In this document: positions 18,992-20,128 of the stretch, piece after piece | Numbering within the stretch: position 1 is the first letter of the stretch | Layout: each line of letters starts with the position of its first letter | Virus record (IMG/VR): IMGVR_UViG_3300045884_000055 | Location: 1 to 20,128 of that record | Strand: one strand, 5' to 3' | From: a virus | Length of the DNA stretch: 20,128 nt | The notes under the pieces: generated by a model | The model's input: only the letters and a program-made list of their open reading frames with translations | What the model was told of the DNA's origin: nothing | The model's database searches: none | Position numbers and translations under genes: made by a program

Positions 18992-20128
18992 TTGCCGTTG
19001 TCGGTGCGCGCGGCCCCCAACCGGCAAGGCCGATTTCACCGTGCCGGTAGACGAATAAATATCGGGCCGCGTCGGCATAGTGCGATTCCCAGGAGTGATA
19101 CGGATTCCTGCTGAATACACCCGGACGTTTCAAAAGTTTTTCGGTGCGGTAGCCCGCGAGTGCCTCAAGCAACATCGAATTGTTTTCTTTGCCGTGGGTC
19201 CACGGGCGCGGGGTTGTGTCCACGTAAGTCGTCGGCAAGCTCTGTTGCACGAGCGCAATTTCCGCGTGCAACGTGCCTTGACCCTTGCGCAACACTTCGA
19301 TTTCGTCAGCGAGCTTGAACGCTTCAAACGCCGACGCCCACGTATCGCCCGCGGGGCCGGGCCGCCGCGCATCGTGCGGCAACGCCGCCGTTTGTATGCA
19401 CTTGCCCCACGGGTAACGCTCGCGGATTTCGCGCGCGATATCGGGCGCGGGCGTGAACTGCCACGCTTGCGAGCCGAGTATCACGGTTCGCTTGGGCTCG
19501 AACGCCTGAAAGAAAATCGCTACGGTGTGATCGGCAAAGCCGATATCAAAGGCCGCGTAAACGGGCGCGCTCGGATCGTATGGGAAGTCCCCCATGCGCT
19601 TTGCGGCTTTCATCTCCGCAATTTGCTGCGAGTAATACGCGCCCGAAAACGCGGCGGTTGTGTCCAAAAAGAATTCTTGCCGCACCATTGCGTCCGACAT
19701 TCCCGCGCGTTTTTCCGCGTCAATGTCGTGTTGCGAAATCAGCGGCGCGCCGTCCCATTCTTTGGTCTGCGAAACGTCAAGGTGCACGCAATACCATTCG
19801 GGGTTGTTCTTGTTGGTGTGATACAGGTCGTAAAAGTGATTGCGTCCGCGAAACGTCGAAATCGCGAACATCCATGCCGCGGTGTTTTCCGCGAGCACGG
19901 GCCGCAAGTAGTCGAGCACCTCGGAGTCTGGATATAGCGCGCACTCATCGAGCACGATGCCGCGAAAGTTGGTGCCGACGAGCGCGCTCGGGTTATCGGC
20001 GCCGAGTAGTTGCCACGTCGAGCCGTTCAGAAATTCCACAATCATTTCGTTGTCACGCGTCGTGCGCCGCAACGCGGGTGGAAACACGCGATCCATGAAA
20101 CGGCGCCCGAGCTTGTCCACCCCGCGCC
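18951..20128 (-). CDS. terL: Terminase large subunit, C-terminal part (continues from position 1)
   Basis: Together with 396..1 this makes a protein of about 465 residues. In full-length numbering the Walker B motif GIVLDE is at about 130-135, with the catalytic glutamate, and the coupling motif AISTFRG at about 162-168. The nuclease domain has the acidic triad of terminases: D268 in VYAAFDIGFADHT, D326 in ALPHDARRPG and D426 in SHYADAARYLF. These cut the concatemer during headful-type packaging. The stop (18953-18951) lies inside the small TM gene. The last part, after residue 440, is short and likely flexible. All catalytic residues are present, so the protein should be active. Confidence 0.93.
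   Translation of the reverse strand, partial: RGVDKLGRRFMDRVFPPALRRTTRDNEMIVEFLNGSTWQLLGADNPSALVGTNFRGIVLDECALYPDSEVLDYLRPVLAENTAAWMFAISTFRGRNHFYDLYHTNKNNPEWYCVHLDVSQTKEWDGAPLISQHDIDAEKRAGMSDAMVRQEFFLDTTAAFSGAYYSQQIAEMKAAKRMGDFPYDPSAPVYAAFDIGFADHTVAIFFQAFEPKRTVILGSQAWQFTPAPDIAREIRERYPWGKCIQTAALPHDARRPGPAGDTWASAFEAFKLADEIEVLRKGQGTLHAEIALVQQSLPTTYVDTTPRPWTHGKENNSMLLEALAGYRTEKLLKRPGVFSRNPYHSWESHYADAARYLFVYRHGEIGLAGWGPRAPTTANDIANGWGRRARS
19953..20128. repeat. Terminal direct repeat, right copy (circular-assembly overlap)
   Basis: Repeats positions 1-176 with two differences (20079 and 20082). Both fall in the third position of terminase codons and leave the amino acids (P and F) unchanged, which looks like natural strain variation more than random sequencing error. 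Confidence 0.9.

Noticed and set aside
19080-19937. 285-codon open frame opposite the large terminase
   Set aside because: Arg-rich shadow frame; the terminase with its nuclease triad is clearly the real gene.

Overview
The window is best read as the complete genome of one small temperate tailed phage with a short tail (podovirus), assembled as a circle of 19,952 bp. Positions 1-176 and 19953-20128 are the same sequence apart from two base differences. The large terminase gene runs through this junction: its first 132 codons or so lie at 396..1 and the rest at 20128..18951. The sequence is GC-rich (above 60% by eye), with ATG/GTG starts and many ATGA, GTGA and TAATG gene overlaps. That fits a phage of a GC-rich Gram-negative host such as a proteobacterium, but the host is an inference.

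Except for one cassette, all genes are on the minus strand. Read in the direction of transcription (falling coordinates), the layout is as follows. (1) A control region at 4758-5145 contains a candidate promoter with a palindrome in its spacer, TCCGTGAAAA repeats and a 12-C tract. (2) A two-TM small protein (4757-4581) is followed directly by a tyrosine integrase (4580-3411) and a strong intrinsic terminator (3395-3365). (3) A good promoter (3366-3338) drives an early set: an excisionase-like HTH protein, a winged-helix protein with iteron-like repeats in its 3' end (candidate origin), several small unknowns including an FDXHR-like zinc-binding protein, and a small protein resembling sigma-70 region 2. 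(4) A 165-bp gap with a hairpin and a CTAG array lies before the late operon. (5) The late operon encodes a TerS-like protein, an Fn3-like protein, TerL, a small membrane protein, portal, a small helical protein, scaffold, an SU10-type major capsid protein, a small protein, head-tail adaptor, tail fibre, a small tail protein, a nozzle-like protein and probable ejection proteins. (6) Without a visible break it continues into a recombination set: an Erf-type annealing protein, a lambda-exonuclease/YqaJ-type nuclease, a 45-residue basic protein and a VRR-NUC nuclease.

The only plus-strand genes are five tightly overlapping small genes at 5146-6496: a zinc-binding protein, a possible winged-helix protein, two unknowns and an AlpA-like HTH protein. 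They run towards the late/recombination operon and overlap its last gene by 17 bp. They probably form the lysogeny or early-control module, but no classical CI-type repressor is recognisable.

The most interesting points are the sigma-region-2-like protein placed just before the late operon, the candidate iteron origin inside the winged-helix gene, the repeats and palindrome at the integrase promoter, the recombination genes at the end of the virion operon, and the absence of any recognisable endolysin, holin or repressor in an apparently complete genome. No tRNA, rRNA, CRISPR array, insertion sequence or retroelement was seen.
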